Shown: piece after piece, positions 19,981 to 31,220 of the stretch
How the letters are laid out: each line of letters begins with the position of its first letter
Numbering within the stretch: the stretch's first letter is position 1
Source: an uncultured Aquiluna sp.
GTDB taxonomy: Bacteria; Actinomycetota; Actinomycetes; Actinomycetales; Microbacteriaceae
Assembly: GCA_905182225.1 (NCBI GenBank)
Contig: CAJJAJ010000009.1
Span: forward strand, 1 to 64,000
Length of the DNA: 64,000 bases
Reading direction: 5' to 3'
Notes under the pieces: model-generated
Seen by the model: the letters and a program-made list of their open reading frames with translations, nothing else
Told to the model about the DNA's origin: nothing
Database searches by the model: none
Program-made: the position numbers and the translations under genes

Positions 19981-19988
19981 GAGATGCT

Positions 19989-21516
<1,528 letters not shown>

Positions 21517-21757
21517 ATCAATTCTGCCGATAAATCGGCAAAGCTTTTACGAACGCCTCGGAAATGAGGCGATCAATTTGATTTGGCTTTCGAACTGTCT
21601 ACTGACAATTCTGTTTCATATCTTTATCCAAAAAGGATCTTGCCAGGAACAAGTTCCTGCCAAGGTTTTTGGCATTACATAGTGCACGCTGTTGAGTTCT
21701 CAAAGATCGGATGCTTCTGTGATTTCCCTTCCGGGTCCTACGCAGAGCAACTTTTCA
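21517..21757 (-). other. rRNA operon leader
   Basis: Transcribed leader between the last promoter and 16S. It contains a block on the minus strand, TTTGAGAACTCAACAGCGTGC (21690-21710), of the kind conserved in actinobacterial rRNA leaders and likely tied to antitermination or processing. It also contains a hairpin GCAGGAAC-TT-GTTCCTGG near 21643-21661, and CTATGTAATG (21673-21682) that can pair with the ITS. I see no gene here. Confidence 0.65.
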
Positions 21758-21785
21758 AGTCTACCGATTTTGGGGCCGCTGTCAA
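21758..21785 (-). promoter_or_regulatory. rRNA operon promoter, proximal
   Basis: Minus strand: -35 TTGACA (21780-21785), a 16-bp spacer, and -10 TAGACT (21758-21763), matching the actinobacterial TANNNT form. It is the promoter nearest to 16S. Confidence 0.75.
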
Positions 21786-21835
21786 CTCCTGGTTGCCCAG
21801 TAATTTCTTGCGATTTCCCTAGTTGGAAGACCTAA

Positions 21836-21864
21836 ATCCTAGACACTAAAACACTTGGCCACAA
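21836..21864 (-). promoter_or_regulatory. rRNA operon promoter, middle (candidate)
   Basis: Minus strand: -35 TTGTGG (21859-21864), a 17-bp spacer, -10 TAGGAT (21836-21841). The -35 is only a partial match, so this is weaker than the two TTGACA promoters. Confidence 0.45.
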
Positions 21865-21947
21865 GGGCCAGTATTTAGTACTTGGAAGTGTTGTACTTGA
21901 GCCGGCGATCACAATCGGATCTTGCCAAACTTTGGTCAACTTGGGAA

Positions 21948-21977
21948 AGCTTAGTCACGTTTTTATAACCTTGTCAA
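21948..21977 (-). promoter_or_regulatory. rRNA operon promoter, distal
   Basis: Minus strand: -35 TTGACA (21972-21977), an 18-bp spacer, -10 TAAGCT (21948-21953). It starts only about 23 bp after the tyrS stop. Confidence 0.65.
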
Positions 21978-21999
21978 ATCCAAGATAAACCGGCGTGTT

Positions 22000-23295
22000 T
22001 TAGCCGAAAAATAAGCCTGCGAGTGACTTTTTTCCACGCGATAAAACCGCCACTTTTCCAGGTAAATACTGGTCTATAACGGCAAGCTCGTCGGTAACCT
22101 TGATTTTATTGACGGCAACCGAACCTTGAGCGATTGCACGGCGTGCCTGACCATTAGATTCAACCAGGCCTGACTCGACCAAAGCAGTCACGACCGAAAT
22201 ACCAGTTTCGCAACTGATATGTGGCAGTTCTTTTAGGGCAACTCGCAATGTTTCCGGTTCAAGCTCGGCCAGTTCACCTTGCCCAAATAGCGCCTGAGAG
22301 GCCTTCTCCGCGGCAAGCGCCTCCTTTTGAGAGTGCACTAGCTCGGTAACCTCGAGGGCCAGCCTGCGTTGTGCTGCTCGCTTATGAGGCTCGGCTAAGA
22401 CCTGTTGCTCGTAATCCTCAATCTCCTTGCGTGTTAGGAAAGTAAATACCTTTAGCCGATCAACAACATCGGCGTCGTCGGTATTGAGCCAAAACTGATA
22501 CATTGCATACGCACTAGTGAGGTCCTTATCGAGCCAAACTGCGTTGCCCTCGGACTTACCGAACTTTTTGCCATCTGCGTTTGTGATCAATGGTGTCGCA
22601 ATCAAGTGAACGCTCTTGCCCTCAACTCGATGAACCAGATCCGCCCCAGAGGTCAGGTTTCCCCACTGATCGCTGCCGCCGGTTTCAAGAACACAATCGA
22701 AACGCCTATAAAGCTCCAAGAAATCTAGCCCCTGAAGAATCTGGTAGCTGAACTCGGTGTAGCTGATACCGCTGTCGGAGTTCAGCCTCGCGCTAACCGC
22801 ATCTTTTGCAAGCATCTTGCCGACCCGGTAGTGCTTGCCGATATCTCTCAGGAAGTCAATTGCACTGTATTGGCTGGTCCAATCAAGGTTATTCACCATC
22901 TGCGCCTTGTTTTCACCCTCGAATGATAAAAACTTTCGATTCTGATCACTTAGCTTGGTAACCCAGCTGGCAACGGTCTCTCGATCGTTCAGCGTTCGCT
23001 CCGCAGTCGGCTTCGGGTCACCGATTAGGCCCGTGGCTCCCCCGACCAACGCGAGCGGGTGATGCCCGGCTAATTGCAACCGACGCATGGTGAGTAGCTG
23101 AACTAAGTTTCCAAGGTGAAGGCTCGGAGCCGTTGGGTCAAAACCACAATAAAAAGTGATCGGCTTATTCAGCGCTTCCTTGAGCGCGGAAGCATCGGTT
23201 GACAGGGCCACCAGACCTCGCCAATTGAGCTCATCTAACACGTGTGTGAATGAAGAATCGTTCTTTTGAGCTGAAAGTGTTGATGAGTCAGCCAT
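22000..23295 (-). CDS. tyrS: tyrosyl-tRNA synthetase
   Basis: 431 residues, class I synthetase of the bacterial TyrRS type. The HIGH-like motif is HLGN at 60-63 and the KMSKS-like motif is KFGKS at 244-248. A C-terminal S4 RNA-binding domain (from about 365: NGQARRAIAQGSVAVNKIKV) completes it. It charges tRNA-Tyr. The ATG at 23295 shares one base with the argH stop (TAATG), so it is the last gene of the infC-to-tyrS array. The argH-tyrS link is known from mycobacteria. No T-box leader is present. Confidence 0.97.
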   Translation of the reverse strand: MADSSTLSAQKNDSSFTHVLDELNWRGLVALSTDASALKEALNKPITFYCGFDPTAPSLHLGNLVQLLTMRRLQLAGHHPLALVGGATGLIGDPKPTAERTLNDRETVASWVTKLSDQNRKFLSFEGENKAQMVNNLDWTSQYSAIDFLRDIGKHYRVGKMLAKDAVSARLNSDSGISYTEFSYQILQGLDFLELYRRFDCVLETGGSDQWGNLTSGADLVHRVEGKSVHLIATPLITNADGKKFGKSEGNAVWLDKDLTSAYAMYQFWLNTDDADVVDRLKVFTFLTRKEIEDYEQQVLAEPHKRAAQRRLALEVTELVHSQKEALAAEKASQALFGQGELAELEPETLRVALKELPHISCETGISVVTALVESGLVESNGQARRAIAQGSVAVNKIKVTDELAVIDQYLPGKVAVLSRGKKSLAGLFFG

Positions 23296-24695
23296 TAGGC
23301 CCTCCGATGCGGCGCAAGCTTGCGAAGAGCAACTAGCTGATCTATTACCTGAGAGGAAGAAGTTCCTCCGGCGCCATTCCTTGCTTCAATCGAACCGGAA
23401 ACCTTCAGAACTTTTCTAACTTCAGGCTTTAGGTGCTTAGAAACCTTTGCCAGTTGCTCATCGCTGACCTGATCAAGCTCAAGCTCGTTCGCCTCACAGA
23501 ACTGGACCAACTGACCCGTAATTTCGTGGGCATCCCTGAAAACAACTCCTTGTTTAACTAGCCACTCCGCAACGTCAGTCGCGAGCGAGAAGCCCTTGGG
23601 AGCCAAGAATTCCAGTCGTTCCTTATCAAAGGTCAAAGTAGAGATCATTCCGATAAATGCCGGGAAAATAAGCATCAGGGAGTCAAAAGAGTCGAACATG
23701 GGCTCCTTGTCCTCCTGCAAGTCACGGTTATAACTAAGCGGCAAGCCCTTGAGGGTCGCTAGAAGTCCAGTTAGGTTTCCAATGAGCCTTCCGGATTTAC
23801 CTCTGGTCAATTCGGCAATGTCTGGGTTTTTTTTCTGAGGCATTATCGAGGATCCAGTTGAGAACTCGTCTGCAAGAGTTGCGTACCCGAACTCATAAGA
23901 AACCCAGGCAATCACCTCTTCGCTAATTCTTGAAAGGTCGATCCCGATCAAACTCAAGATGAACACGAACTCCGCAACTAAGTCTCGACTGCTGGTGGAA
24001 TCCATGCTGTTTTCGCTAACACCTTTGAGCCCAAGCTCTTCAGCAACGAGTTTTGGATCCAGACCCAAAGTGCTTCCCGCCAAAGCGCCGGCACCGTAGG
24101 CCGAACGATTCGTTCTTTTCCGCCAATCCTCTAGTCGCTGCAGGTTTCGAACCTGTGGCCAAGCATGTGCCAGCAAATGATGTGAAAGCAAAACCGGCTG
24201 CGCTAGCTGGAAATGTGTCCTGCCGGGCATTGCAACACCAATGTGATTCTCAGCCTGGCTGCAAAGAGCGTCTAGGTAATCCAGAACCTGAGCTTCGATT
24301 GCGTCGGCTGCGTCCAGCATAAAAATCCTAATCAGAGTGGCAATCTGGTCATTGCGTGATCGACCGGCCCTAATCTTTCCGGCAAGCTGAGCTCCGGCTA
24401 TCTGAATAAGCCCGCGTTCAAGAGCCGCATGGACATCCTCTTCGGTTGCCTTTGGTACAAAGGAACCGCCTTCGACTCGCTTGGTTAGCTCAGCAACCGC
24501 CTTGTTCAGGACCGCAAGCTCATCTTTAGTGAGGTACCCTCCGGCATGAAGCGCCACCAGGTGAGCGGAAGTGCCCCTTAGGTCATAGGTCGCAAGGCGC
24601 CAGTCAAAATGAGTCGACTTAGAAAGAGCCGCGAGTGCTTCGCTCGGGCCTCCGGCAAACCGGCCTCCCCAGAGAGAGTCTTTACTTTGCGCCAT
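23295..24695 (-). CDS. argH: argininosuccinate lyase
   Basis: 466 residues. It splits argininosuccinate into arginine and fumarate, the last step of arginine synthesis. The fumarase/aspartase superfamily signature GSSIMPQKKNPD is present, as are the N-terminal SLWGGRFAGGPSEAL and RSRNDQIAT substrate-binding segments. The start is ATG at 24695, 28 bp after argF. The preceding enzyme gene, argG, is absent from this cluster and must lie elsewhere. Confidence 0.97.
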   Translation of the reverse strand: MAQSKDSLWGGRFAGGPSEALAALSKSTHFDWRLATYDLRGTSAHLVALHAGGYLTKDELAVLNKAVAELTKRVEGGSFVPKATEEDVHAALERGLIQIAGAQLAGKIRAGRSRNDQIATLIRIFMLDAADAIEAQVLDYLDALCSQAENHIGVAMPGRTHFQLAQPVLLSHHLLAHAWPQVRNLQRLEDWRKRTNRSAYGAGALAGSTLGLDPKLVAEELGLKGVSENSMDSTSSRDLVAEFVFILSLIGIDLSRISEEVIAWVSYEFGYATLADEFSTGSSIMPQKKNPDIAELTRGKSGRLIGNLTGLLATLKGLPLSYNRDLQEDKEPMFDSFDSLMLIFPAFIGMISTLTFDKERLEFLAPKGFSLATDVAEWLVKQGVVFRDAHEITGQLVQFCEANELELDQVSDEQLAKVSKHLKPEVRKVLKVSGSIEARNGAGGTSSSQVIDQLVALRKLAPHRRA

Positions 24696-24723
24696 TTCTA
24701 CCCAATTTCCTGTTGTCTAAAGT

Positions 24724-25647
24724 CTAGTTTTGTTCGGCAAGCCAGGCCATCAGGGCCTTCTGGGCATGAAGTCTGTTTTCGGCTTCCTGCCAAACTCTTG
24801 ACTGGCTGCCATCGATAACATCCGCGCTGACTTCAAAGCCACGGTAAGCAGGCAGGCAGTGAAGGAATATTGCGTCTTTTTCTGCCCCGGACATCAAAGC
24901 CGAGTCCACCGTGAAGGCTTGGAACACCAGGGCACGCTCTTGAGCTTGATCCTCCATGCCCATTGATACCCAGGTGTCGGTTACCACGACGTGAGCACCA
25001 GCTACGGCCGCGACTGGATCATTAGACGAGGATATCGTGCCCCCTTGAATAGCAGCAATTTCTCGGGCACGATCCAAGACCGCCGAGTCTGGCCCATAGC
25101 CTTCTGGAGCAGCGATCGAAACGTCCATACCCGCCATGGCGCAGGCAACAAGGTAGCTATTTGCCATGTTGTTATTGGCATCACCGACGTAGGCAAGCTT
25201 TAGGCCCTCGGTTTTCCCGAAGCACTCTTTGATTGTCATCAGATCAGCCAACAACTGACATGGGTGCCAGCTGTCGCTCAGTGCGTTTATAACTGGAACC
25301 GAAGAATTGGCGGCCATTTCATCAAGCCCGGCCTGCAAATACGTCCGCCAAACAATTTGAGCTACTTGGCGCTCTAGAACTCTGGCCGTGTCGGCAACTG
25401 ACTCTTTCTTGCCCAACTGCGAGACACCGCTATCAATGATTAGAGGGATCCCCCCTAGTTCTGCAATACCGACAGCGAATGAAACCCTTGTCCTTGTGGA
25501 GGTCTTATCAAAAATAACCGCCACGGTTTGAGGTCCAGCAAACGGCCTCTCGCTAAATCGGTCCGCCTTTAGCTTGATGGCGCTATCGATAATCTGGGCC
25601 TGCTCGGACGGAGTAATGTCATCGTCCTTTAAAAAGTGCTTGGTCAA
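24724..25647 (-). CDS. argF: ornithine carbamoyltransferase
   Basis: 307 residues. It joins ornithine and carbamoyl phosphate to give citrulline. The carbamoyl-phosphate motif STRTR is at 50-54. HPCQLLADLMTI and the ornithine-site FLHCLPAYRG are present, which separates it from aspartate carbamoyltransferase. The start appears to be TTG at 25647, with AGGGA four bases upstream, seven bases after the argB stop. In most actinobacteria argD lies between argB and argF; here it is missing. Confidence 0.96.
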   Translation of the reverse strand: MTKHFLKDDDITPSEQAQIIDSAIKLKADRFSERPFAGPQTVAVIFDKTSTRTRVSFAVGIAELGGIPLIIDSGVSQLGKKESVADTARVLERQVAQIVWRTYLQAGLDEMAANSSVPVINALSDSWHPCQLLADLMTIKECFGKTEGLKLAYVGDANNNMANSYLVACAMAGMDVSIAAPEGYGPDSAVLDRAREIAAIQGGTISSSNDPVAAVAGAHVVVTDTWVSMGMEDQAQERALVFQAFTVDSALMSGAEKDAIFLHCLPAYRGFEVSADVIDGSQSRVWQEAENRLHAQKALMAWLAEQN

Positions 25648-25654
25648 TTTGTCC

Positions 25655-26542
25655 CTAACTCGTTACCTGGGTACCGACACCGGCTTTTGTGAAGATTTCC
25701 AGCAGGATGCTGTGCGGTTGTCTGCCGTCAATGATGTGAGCCTTTGGAACCCCACCCTGAACCGCGCGCAAGCAGGCTTGCATTTTTGGAATCATCCCAG
25801 ATTCAAGCTTAGGCATCAGCTCGGTTAGCTCCTCCACACTTATCTCGGACAAAAGTGAGTCTAATTCTGGCCAGTTCGCATAGAGACCTGGAACATCAGT
25901 TAGCACCATCAACTTATCGGCACCGAGCGCAATCGCGAGCGCCGATGCAGCTAGGTCAGCATTGACATTTAACAGTTGCCCGGAGTTAGACGGCGCCACA
26001 GAGGAAATAACGGGCACCTTGCCCTGGTCAAGTGCTTGAAGCACTGCTCTTGGATTGACAGTCTTCACTTCACCGACAAGGCCCAAATCGACCTCACCTT
26101 CCGAAGTCTGACCCTTTACCTTCGTGGCCCTAAACAGGGAATCATCTTCGCCGGAGAGAACCACGGTCTGTGCTCCAGATTCCTCAATGAGAGTCGCTAA
26201 GTTTTTAGAGATCTGATTTCTAAGTACGTCTCTAACAACCATCATGGTCTTTTCATCGGTGTAGCGCATTCCAGCCCGAAATTCACTTTCAATTCCAATT
26301 TCAGCGAGCCTGGCAGTTATTTGTGGCCCTCCGCCATGCACCACAACCGGCTTAATGCCCACGAACCGAAGATATGCCATGTCCTGAGCAAATGCCAGCT
26401 GCAGCTGCTCGTCAACCATCGCATTCCCGCCGAATTTCACCACAACTATTCGCCCGTGGAACTCTCGCAGCCAATCCAGCGACTCGATGAGAGTTTCGGC
26501 CTTGAGTCTTGCAAGTGCTTGGTCCGTATTTGCTGGAATCAT
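25655..26542 (-). CDS. argB: N-acetylglutamate kinase
   Basis: 295 residues of the amino-acid kinase fold. The N-terminal VVKFGGNAMVD carries the phosphate-binding Lys and Gly residues; VVHGGGPQI and NVNADLAASALAIALGADKL are the other signatures. It makes N-acetylglutamyl-5-phosphate and is the usual feedback target of arginine. ATG 26542 shares a base with the argJ stop (TAATG). Confidence 0.97.
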   Translation of the reverse strand: MIPANTDQALARLKAETLIESLDWLREFHGRIVVVKFGGNAMVDEQLQLAFAQDMAYLRFVGIKPVVVHGGGPQITARLAEIGIESEFRAGMRYTDEKTMMVVRDVLRNQISKNLATLIEESGAQTVVLSGEDDSLFRATKVKGQTSEGEVDLGLVGEVKTVNPRAVLQALDQGKVPVISSVAPSNSGQLLNVNADLAASALAIALGADKLMVLTDVPGLYANWPELDSLLSEISVEELTELMPKLESGMIPKMQACLRAVQGGVPKAHIIDGRQPHSILLEIFTKAGVGTQVTS

Positions 26543-27696
26543 TAGCTTGAGTATGCGCTGTTCTCTTCGACGTAGCTGTGGGTTAGGTCATTGGTAACAA
26601 CCGTAGCGCTGAGGCTACCGGCATGAAGGTCTATAACCACTTGAACCTCTTTACCGCGCAAGTCAACCTTTGAACGATCTTCGGCCGGCTCCCCCTTGGA
26701 AGAAATCAATATGGAGTTGATAGACACGTCTATCCCGTAAGGATCAAATTCTGCTGAAGTTGTTCCGACCGCTGCCAAGATTCTGCCCCAGTTCGGGTCT
26801 TTGCCAAAGATTGCAGCCTTGAACAGGTTGTTGCGAGCTACTGCCCTAGAAACTTCTAGAGCGTCATCCTCGGTCTTGGCGCCTTGCGTGGTGATGTGAA
26901 TGTTGTGACTTGACCCCTCGGCATCATCTAGCAGCTTCAGCGCCAGCTCCTTGCAAAGCTCAGTGAGCAATGCCGTGAACTCTGCTAAGTCCGGCGTTTT
27001 CTGGCTTGCCCCAGAAGACATCAAAGTGACTTGGTCGTTAGTGGACATGCAGCCATCCGAATCAAGTCGATCGAAACTCACTCGGGTGGCAGCCCTGAGG
27101 GCAGTGTCCAGCTGTTCGCCATCCATAACCGCATCGGTGGTGATAACCACGAGCATTGTTGCAAGTCCCGGGGCCAGCATTCCAGCTCCCTTAGCCATCC
27201 CGCCCAGAGCCCAACCGTCAGCACTTGATCTTGATCCAAGCTTTGCGACGGTGTCAGTGGTCATGATTGCGTGAGCCGCGTCTTGTCCACCTGTTTCCGA
27301 AAGCGCTTCGAAGGCCGAGGTTGCCCCGCTCAGTAATTTAGGTCTGTCTAGCTGCTCGCCTATTAGGCCGGTCGAGCAGACCACAATTTCAGCTGCGGGG
27401 AATCCGCTAAGTTCGGCAAGTTTTTCTGCGGTCGCATGCGTCGTTTGAAAACCCTGCGCGCCGGTGTAACAGTTGGCTCCGCCGGAGTTCAAAACGATAG
27501 CTCTGGCCTGTCCACCAGCAACAACCTGCTTGGACCAGAGAATTGGATTTGCAAGACATCGATTTGTTGTGAACACCGCGGCCACGGCACTATTGGGCCC
27601 CTGGTTTACTACAAGGGCAACATCAAGACCGCCACTGGCTTTCAGCCCAGCCGCGACTCCGGAGGCTACGAAGCCCTTAGGGCCGACAACACTCAT
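26542..27696 (-). CDS. argJ: bifunctional glutamate N-acetyltransferase / amino-acid acetyltransferase
   Basis: 384 residues from ATG 27696, which overlaps the argC stop as ATGA. ArgJ recycles the acetyl group from N-acetylornithine to glutamate and, in bifunctional forms, also uses acetyl-CoA. The autocleavage region KGAGMLAPGLATMLVVITTDA is present; cleavage before the Thr of ATML gives the two subunits. Because no argA or argE is visible in the window, recycling through ArgJ is the likely route. A longer open frame to 27759 is rejected since it lies within argC. Confidence 0.95.
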   Translation of the reverse strand: MSVVGPKGFVASGVAAGLKASGGLDVALVVNQGPNSAVAAVFTTNRCLANPILWSKQVVAGGQARAIVLNSGGANCYTGAQGFQTTHATAEKLAELSGFPAAEIVVCSTGLIGEQLDRPKLLSGATSAFEALSETGGQDAAHAIMTTDTVAKLGSRSSADGWALGGMAKGAGMLAPGLATMLVVITTDAVMDGEQLDTALRAATRVSFDRLDSDGCMSTNDQVTLMSSGASQKTPDLAEFTALLTELCKELALKLLDDAEGSSHNIHITTQGAKTEDDALEVSRAVARNNLFKAAIFGKDPNWGRILAAVGTTSAEFDPYGIDVSINSILISSKGEPAEDRSKVDLRGKEVQVVIDLHAGSLSATVVTNDLTHSYVEENSAYSS

Positions 27697-28739
27697 GGAG
27701 CGACCCCAATCGAGCTCAAGCCAACCTGCTCCGTCAATCCAAGAGCAATGTTCATGCACTGAATGGCGGCGCCAGCTGTCCCTTTGACCAAATTATCGAT
27801 CGCGCTCACCACAATAACTTTCTGCGCGTGCTCATCAAAAGCAAGAGAAATCTGGGCGTTATTCGTGCCCAATACGCTAGCGGTTCTCGGCAGCTGACCC
27901 TCCGGAAGTAGCTGGACAAAACTTTCGTCCCCGTAGGCGCTCTGATACACATCTCGGAGATGCTCCAGTGAAAAACGACTAGAGGGCTTTGCAGTATTAA
28001 CGGCCAAAATTCCCCTGGACATCGGGACCAGAACCGGAGTCATCGACACTGTCACCGGCTTGTCAGCTGCCAACGACAGGTTCTGCTCAATCTCCGGAGT
28101 GTGTCGATGAGCTCCCCCCACCCCGTAGGCTCTCGCAGATCCAAGAACCTCGGCTGCCAATAGGTCAATGCTGCTTGCTTTTCCAGCTCCAGAGGTTCCA
28201 ACCGATAGTACTGAGACGATGTCATCTGGTTCGATAAGCCCCGCTGCCAGCGCCGGTGCCAATGCAAGCGAAACCGCTGTAACGTTACAGCCCGGTATCG
28301 CTAAGCGCCTAACTTCACGAAGTTCAGTCCTGAGTTTGCCTCCGGTTGCCAGAGTTAGCTCCGGGAGGCCGTAGGGCCATGAGCCGGCGTGAGTAGTTTG
28401 GTAATAAGTTTCCCAAGCGGCTGCGTCTTGCAATCTAAAATCAGCTCCGCAGTCAATCACCATGACGTGGGTAGGAAGCTGCGCTGCCAGTTCCGCACTT
28501 TTGGTGTGCGGCAAGGCTAGAAATACAACTTCGTGTCCCGCCAGATTCTCAACCGAAGTTTCTACTAAAACGCGATCGGCAAATTCTGGGATATGGGGCT
28601 GGAGCTGGCCGAGGCTTTGACCAACATTGCTGTGGCCAGTGACGGCTCCAAGGTCGAGCATCGGATGCGCTGCTATTAGGCGCAAAAGCTCTCCGCCAAC
28701 GTATCCACTTGCTCCAGCAACTGCCACCTGAATAGTCAT
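27693..28739 (-). CDS. argC: N-acetyl-gamma-glutamyl-phosphate reductase
   Basis: 348 residues. It reduces N-acetylglutamyl phosphate to the semialdehyde. The Rossmann motif GASGYVGGELLRL lies at about 9-21. The catalytic Cys is in AIPGCNVTAVSLAL (about 150) and the active His region is AHRHTPEIEQ. The ATG at 28739 directly follows the pheT stop codon, with no intergenic DNA at all, so the arginine genes appear to be transcribed from the pheST side. I see no separate ARG operator here. Confidence 0.96.
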   Translation of the reverse strand: MTIQVAVAGASGYVGGELLRLIAAHPMLDLGAVTGHSNVGQSLGQLQPHIPEFADRVLVETSVENLAGHEVVFLALPHTKSAELAAQLPTHVMVIDCGADFRLQDAAAWETYYQTTHAGSWPYGLPELTLATGGKLRTELREVRRLAIPGCNVTAVSLALAPALAAGLIEPDDIVSVLSVGTSGAGKASSIDLLAAEVLGSARAYGVGGAHRHTPEIEQNLSLAADKPVTVSMTPVLVPMSRGILAVNTAKPSSRFSLEHLRDVYQSAYGDESFVQLLPEGQLPRTASVLGTNNAQISLAFDEHAQKVIVVSAIDNLVKGTAGAAIQCMNIALGLTEQVGLSSIGVAP

Positions 28740-31220
28740 TTAGCCCCTTAGAGTTGCGCCGAATTGTTGGTTTGCAAGCTCCACAGCCTGGTCCCTGGCT
28801 GCAGTAGCCTCCGCTTGGGTAAGAGTGCGATCATGCGCTCGAAACAGCAGTGAGAAAGTCAGGGATTTTTGGTCAGCGTCTAAACCTTTACCCCGGTAGT
28901 CATCAACCAAGCGGATTTCTTCTAGAAGACCTCCGGCGCCGGTAACGATGCTCTTGATCAAATCGGCAGCACTGACCTGAAAATCGACCACGAGAGAAAG
29001 ATCCTGCGTCAGGAAAGTCATAACACCGAGCTCCTGTGCCTGAACCAAATCTGGAGCCACAGCGAAAATTTCATCCAGATTCAACTCAAAAACCCCAACG
29101 GACCTGGGTAGGTGATTTTGTGAAGCTAGCTCTGGGTGAACTTCGCCGACAAATCCCACCACTTTTCCAGCCACCAACACATTCGCGGCCCGTCCCGGGT
29201 GAAGGCCGGCAATCTCAAGTTGCTCTAGCTCAAAAGAAACAGCAGCCTGCTGCATGACTATATCTACTGCGCCCAAGGCCTGAGGATAGCCTGCCGGTAT
29301 CGAGTGCTGCCCTGGGCTTTGAGGTAACCAGTTGCCCGCGAGCAGACCAGAAACCAACCTCGGCTGCCCTGGTATTGCAGCCTTAAGCGCGGCCAGAGTT
29401 GCTTCCGAGGGTCGCTCATTACCCGCGGGCAAAGCGGTCACGGCACTGCCGCCATTTGGCAGAAATACCGAACCCTCTTCTAGTAAAGCTATGTCGGTGG
29501 ATCCGCGAGAAATGTTTCTGGCGGCAGCGGCAATCAACCCCGGAACCAATGACGTTCTCAAGAAACTCGCCTCAGACTGCATAGGGTTTTCAAGCTCTAC
29601 AGCGCTAACCGAACCCATCCAGCCGTTTTGTTCAGCAGAGACAAATGGATAGTTCAGAACCTCGACGAATCCAGCGCCAGTGAGTCCTGATAGCACCCGG
29701 CGGCGAAGTTTCTGCCTTGATGTGAGGCCACGCCCCGGAGGTGCAACCGGCAGCCTGGCTGGAATTTTGTCGTATCCGATAAGCCTTGCGACCTCTTCAA
29801 CCAAGTCAGTCTTATGAGTAATGTCAGGACGCCAGCTGGGCACAATGACCTGAACGAGATCTTCGATTTTGGTAACCGAGCAGCCGATCTCCTCGAGGCT
29901 TGCAATCACTTGGTCTGCTGAGTACTCAACACCCACCAATTGGCCCGGATAGTCAAGTTTCATCTCGATTGCTGTGGGTTCAAACACGCTTGCGTATTCG
30001 GCACCGAGACCGCTAAGGCTTCCGGAGGCAAGCTCGGTCAATAACCCCGCTGCCCTTGAGGCCGCAGCTCTAGAGATGGAACTGTCTACTCCACGCTCAA
30101 ACCGCTTCGACGCTTCGGACGGCAGTTTGTGGCGCCTAGCGCTTCTTGCAATCGAGATCGGATCGAAAATCGCCGCCTCTATAAGAACCGACTTAGTGCT
30201 CGCACCAACTTCGGTCCGGGCACCACCCATCACGCCGGCGATTCCTATTGGGCCCTGTTCATCACAGATTAGCAAGTCTTCTTCGTGAAGCTTTCTGGTT
30301 TTTTGATCCAGTGTTACGAGCTCTTCGCCGGCCTTTGCTCGGCGAACGCTTATGCCCCCAACTAGCTTGTCAAGATCGTAAGCGTGCAGTGGCTGACCGA
30401 GCTCGAGCATCGCATAGTTCGTGATGTCCACCGCAATTGAGATCGAGCGCATACCGGCAAGCTTGAGACGGCTTACCATCCAATCCGGAACCTTCGCCTC
30501 AGCGTCCAGGCCAGAAACTCCAACCAGGACAAACTGACTGCAGCCAGCCTTACCGTGAACGGGGGCACTGTCCTTGACTTCGAGCGTAAAGCCTGAGCCC
30601 ATTACCGGATCAATGGAGAGAACCGGGTCTTGAAACTTCACTCCGGTCGCATGCGAATACTCTCTTGCGATTCCTCTTATGGAAAGGCAGTAACCACGGT
30701 CCGGAGTCACGTTCACCTCTGCGGCAGACTCATCCAAGCCCAGCAGTGTGATTGCATCGAGCCCAATTTCAGGGTCCAGGCCTATAGAGCTGAGGACAAG
30801 AATTCCTTCGTGCTCATCTCCCAGCCCAAGCTCTCTGGAAGACGCAATCATTCCATCGGACACATGTCCGTAGGTTTTTCTAGCTGCAATCTCGAACCCT
30901 CCGGGCAAAACCGCACCTGGCAGGCTTACTACAACCTTGTCTCCTGCCACGAAATTAGCTGCACCACAGACGATGCCCCTGATCTCTTCGTCGCCGCTGG
31001 TTGCAACTCGGACTTGGCACCAACGAATAGTTTTCCCATTTTTCTGCTCTTCAGCCTCGAAGGACAGCACTTCCCCAGCGACCACCGGTCCGGAAATGTC
31101 CCCACCATGGGAGCCTTCTTCTTCGAGGCCAACTTTCACGAGTTCAGCCATCACGTCATTCGGGGTGACTTTAGAACCAAGCTCAACCATTTCGCCGAGC
31201 CAGCCAAGTGGAATTCTCAT
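28740..31220 (-). CDS. pheT: phenylalanyl-tRNA synthetase beta subunit
   Basis: 826 residues. Domains in order: a tRNA-binding OB fold (about 40-150, GPVVAGEVLSFE), B3/B4 editing domain, B5 domain, the synthetase-like core, and the C-terminal ferredoxin-fold anticodon-binding domain (FQVSAADLIKSIVTGAGG...). It forms the alpha2-beta2 enzyme with PheS and edits mischarged Tyr-tRNA-Phe. It starts one base after the pheS stop (TAG ATG). Confidence 0.97.
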   Translation of the reverse strand: MRIPLGWLGEMVELGSKVTPNDVMAELVKVGLEEEGSHGGDISGPVVAGEVLSFEAEEQKNGKTIRWCQVRVATSGDEEIRGIVCGAANFVAGDKVVVSLPGAVLPGGFEIAARKTYGHVSDGMIASSRELGLGDEHEGILVLSSIGLDPEIGLDAITLLGLDESAAEVNVTPDRGYCLSIRGIAREYSHATGVKFQDPVLSIDPVMGSGFTLEVKDSAPVHGKAGCSQFVLVGVSGLDAEAKVPDWMVSRLKLAGMRSISIAVDITNYAMLELGQPLHAYDLDKLVGGISVRRAKAGEELVTLDQKTRKLHEEDLLICDEQGPIGIAGVMGGARTEVGASTKSVLIEAAIFDPISIARSARRHKLPSEASKRFERGVDSSISRAAASRAAGLLTELASGSLSGLGAEYASVFEPTAIEMKLDYPGQLVGVEYSADQVIASLEEIGCSVTKIEDLVQVIVPSWRPDITHKTDLVEEVARLIGYDKIPARLPVAPPGRGLTSRQKLRRRVLSGLTGAGFVEVLNYPFVSAEQNGWMGSVSAVELENPMQSEASFLRTSLVPGLIAAAARNISRGSTDIALLEEGSVFLPNGGSAVTALPAGNERPSEATLAALKAAIPGQPRLVSGLLAGNWLPQSPGQHSIPAGYPQALGAVDIVMQQAAVSFELEQLEIAGLHPGRAANVLVAGKVVGFVGEVHPELASQNHLPRSVGVFELNLDEIFAVAPDLVQAQELGVMTFLTQDLSLVVDFQVSAADLIKSIVTGAGGLLEEIRLVDDYRGKGLDADQKSLTFSLLFRAHDRTLTQAEATAARDQAVELANQQFGATLRG

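Noticed and set aside
21978-22000. Intrinsic terminator after tyrS
   Set aside because: CGGC/GCCG arms with an eight-base loop and TTTAT are too short to call; rRNA promoters begin almost at once.
23296-23330. T-box or other riboswitch before tyrS
   Set aside because: tyrS overlaps argH by one base, so there is no leader to hold one.
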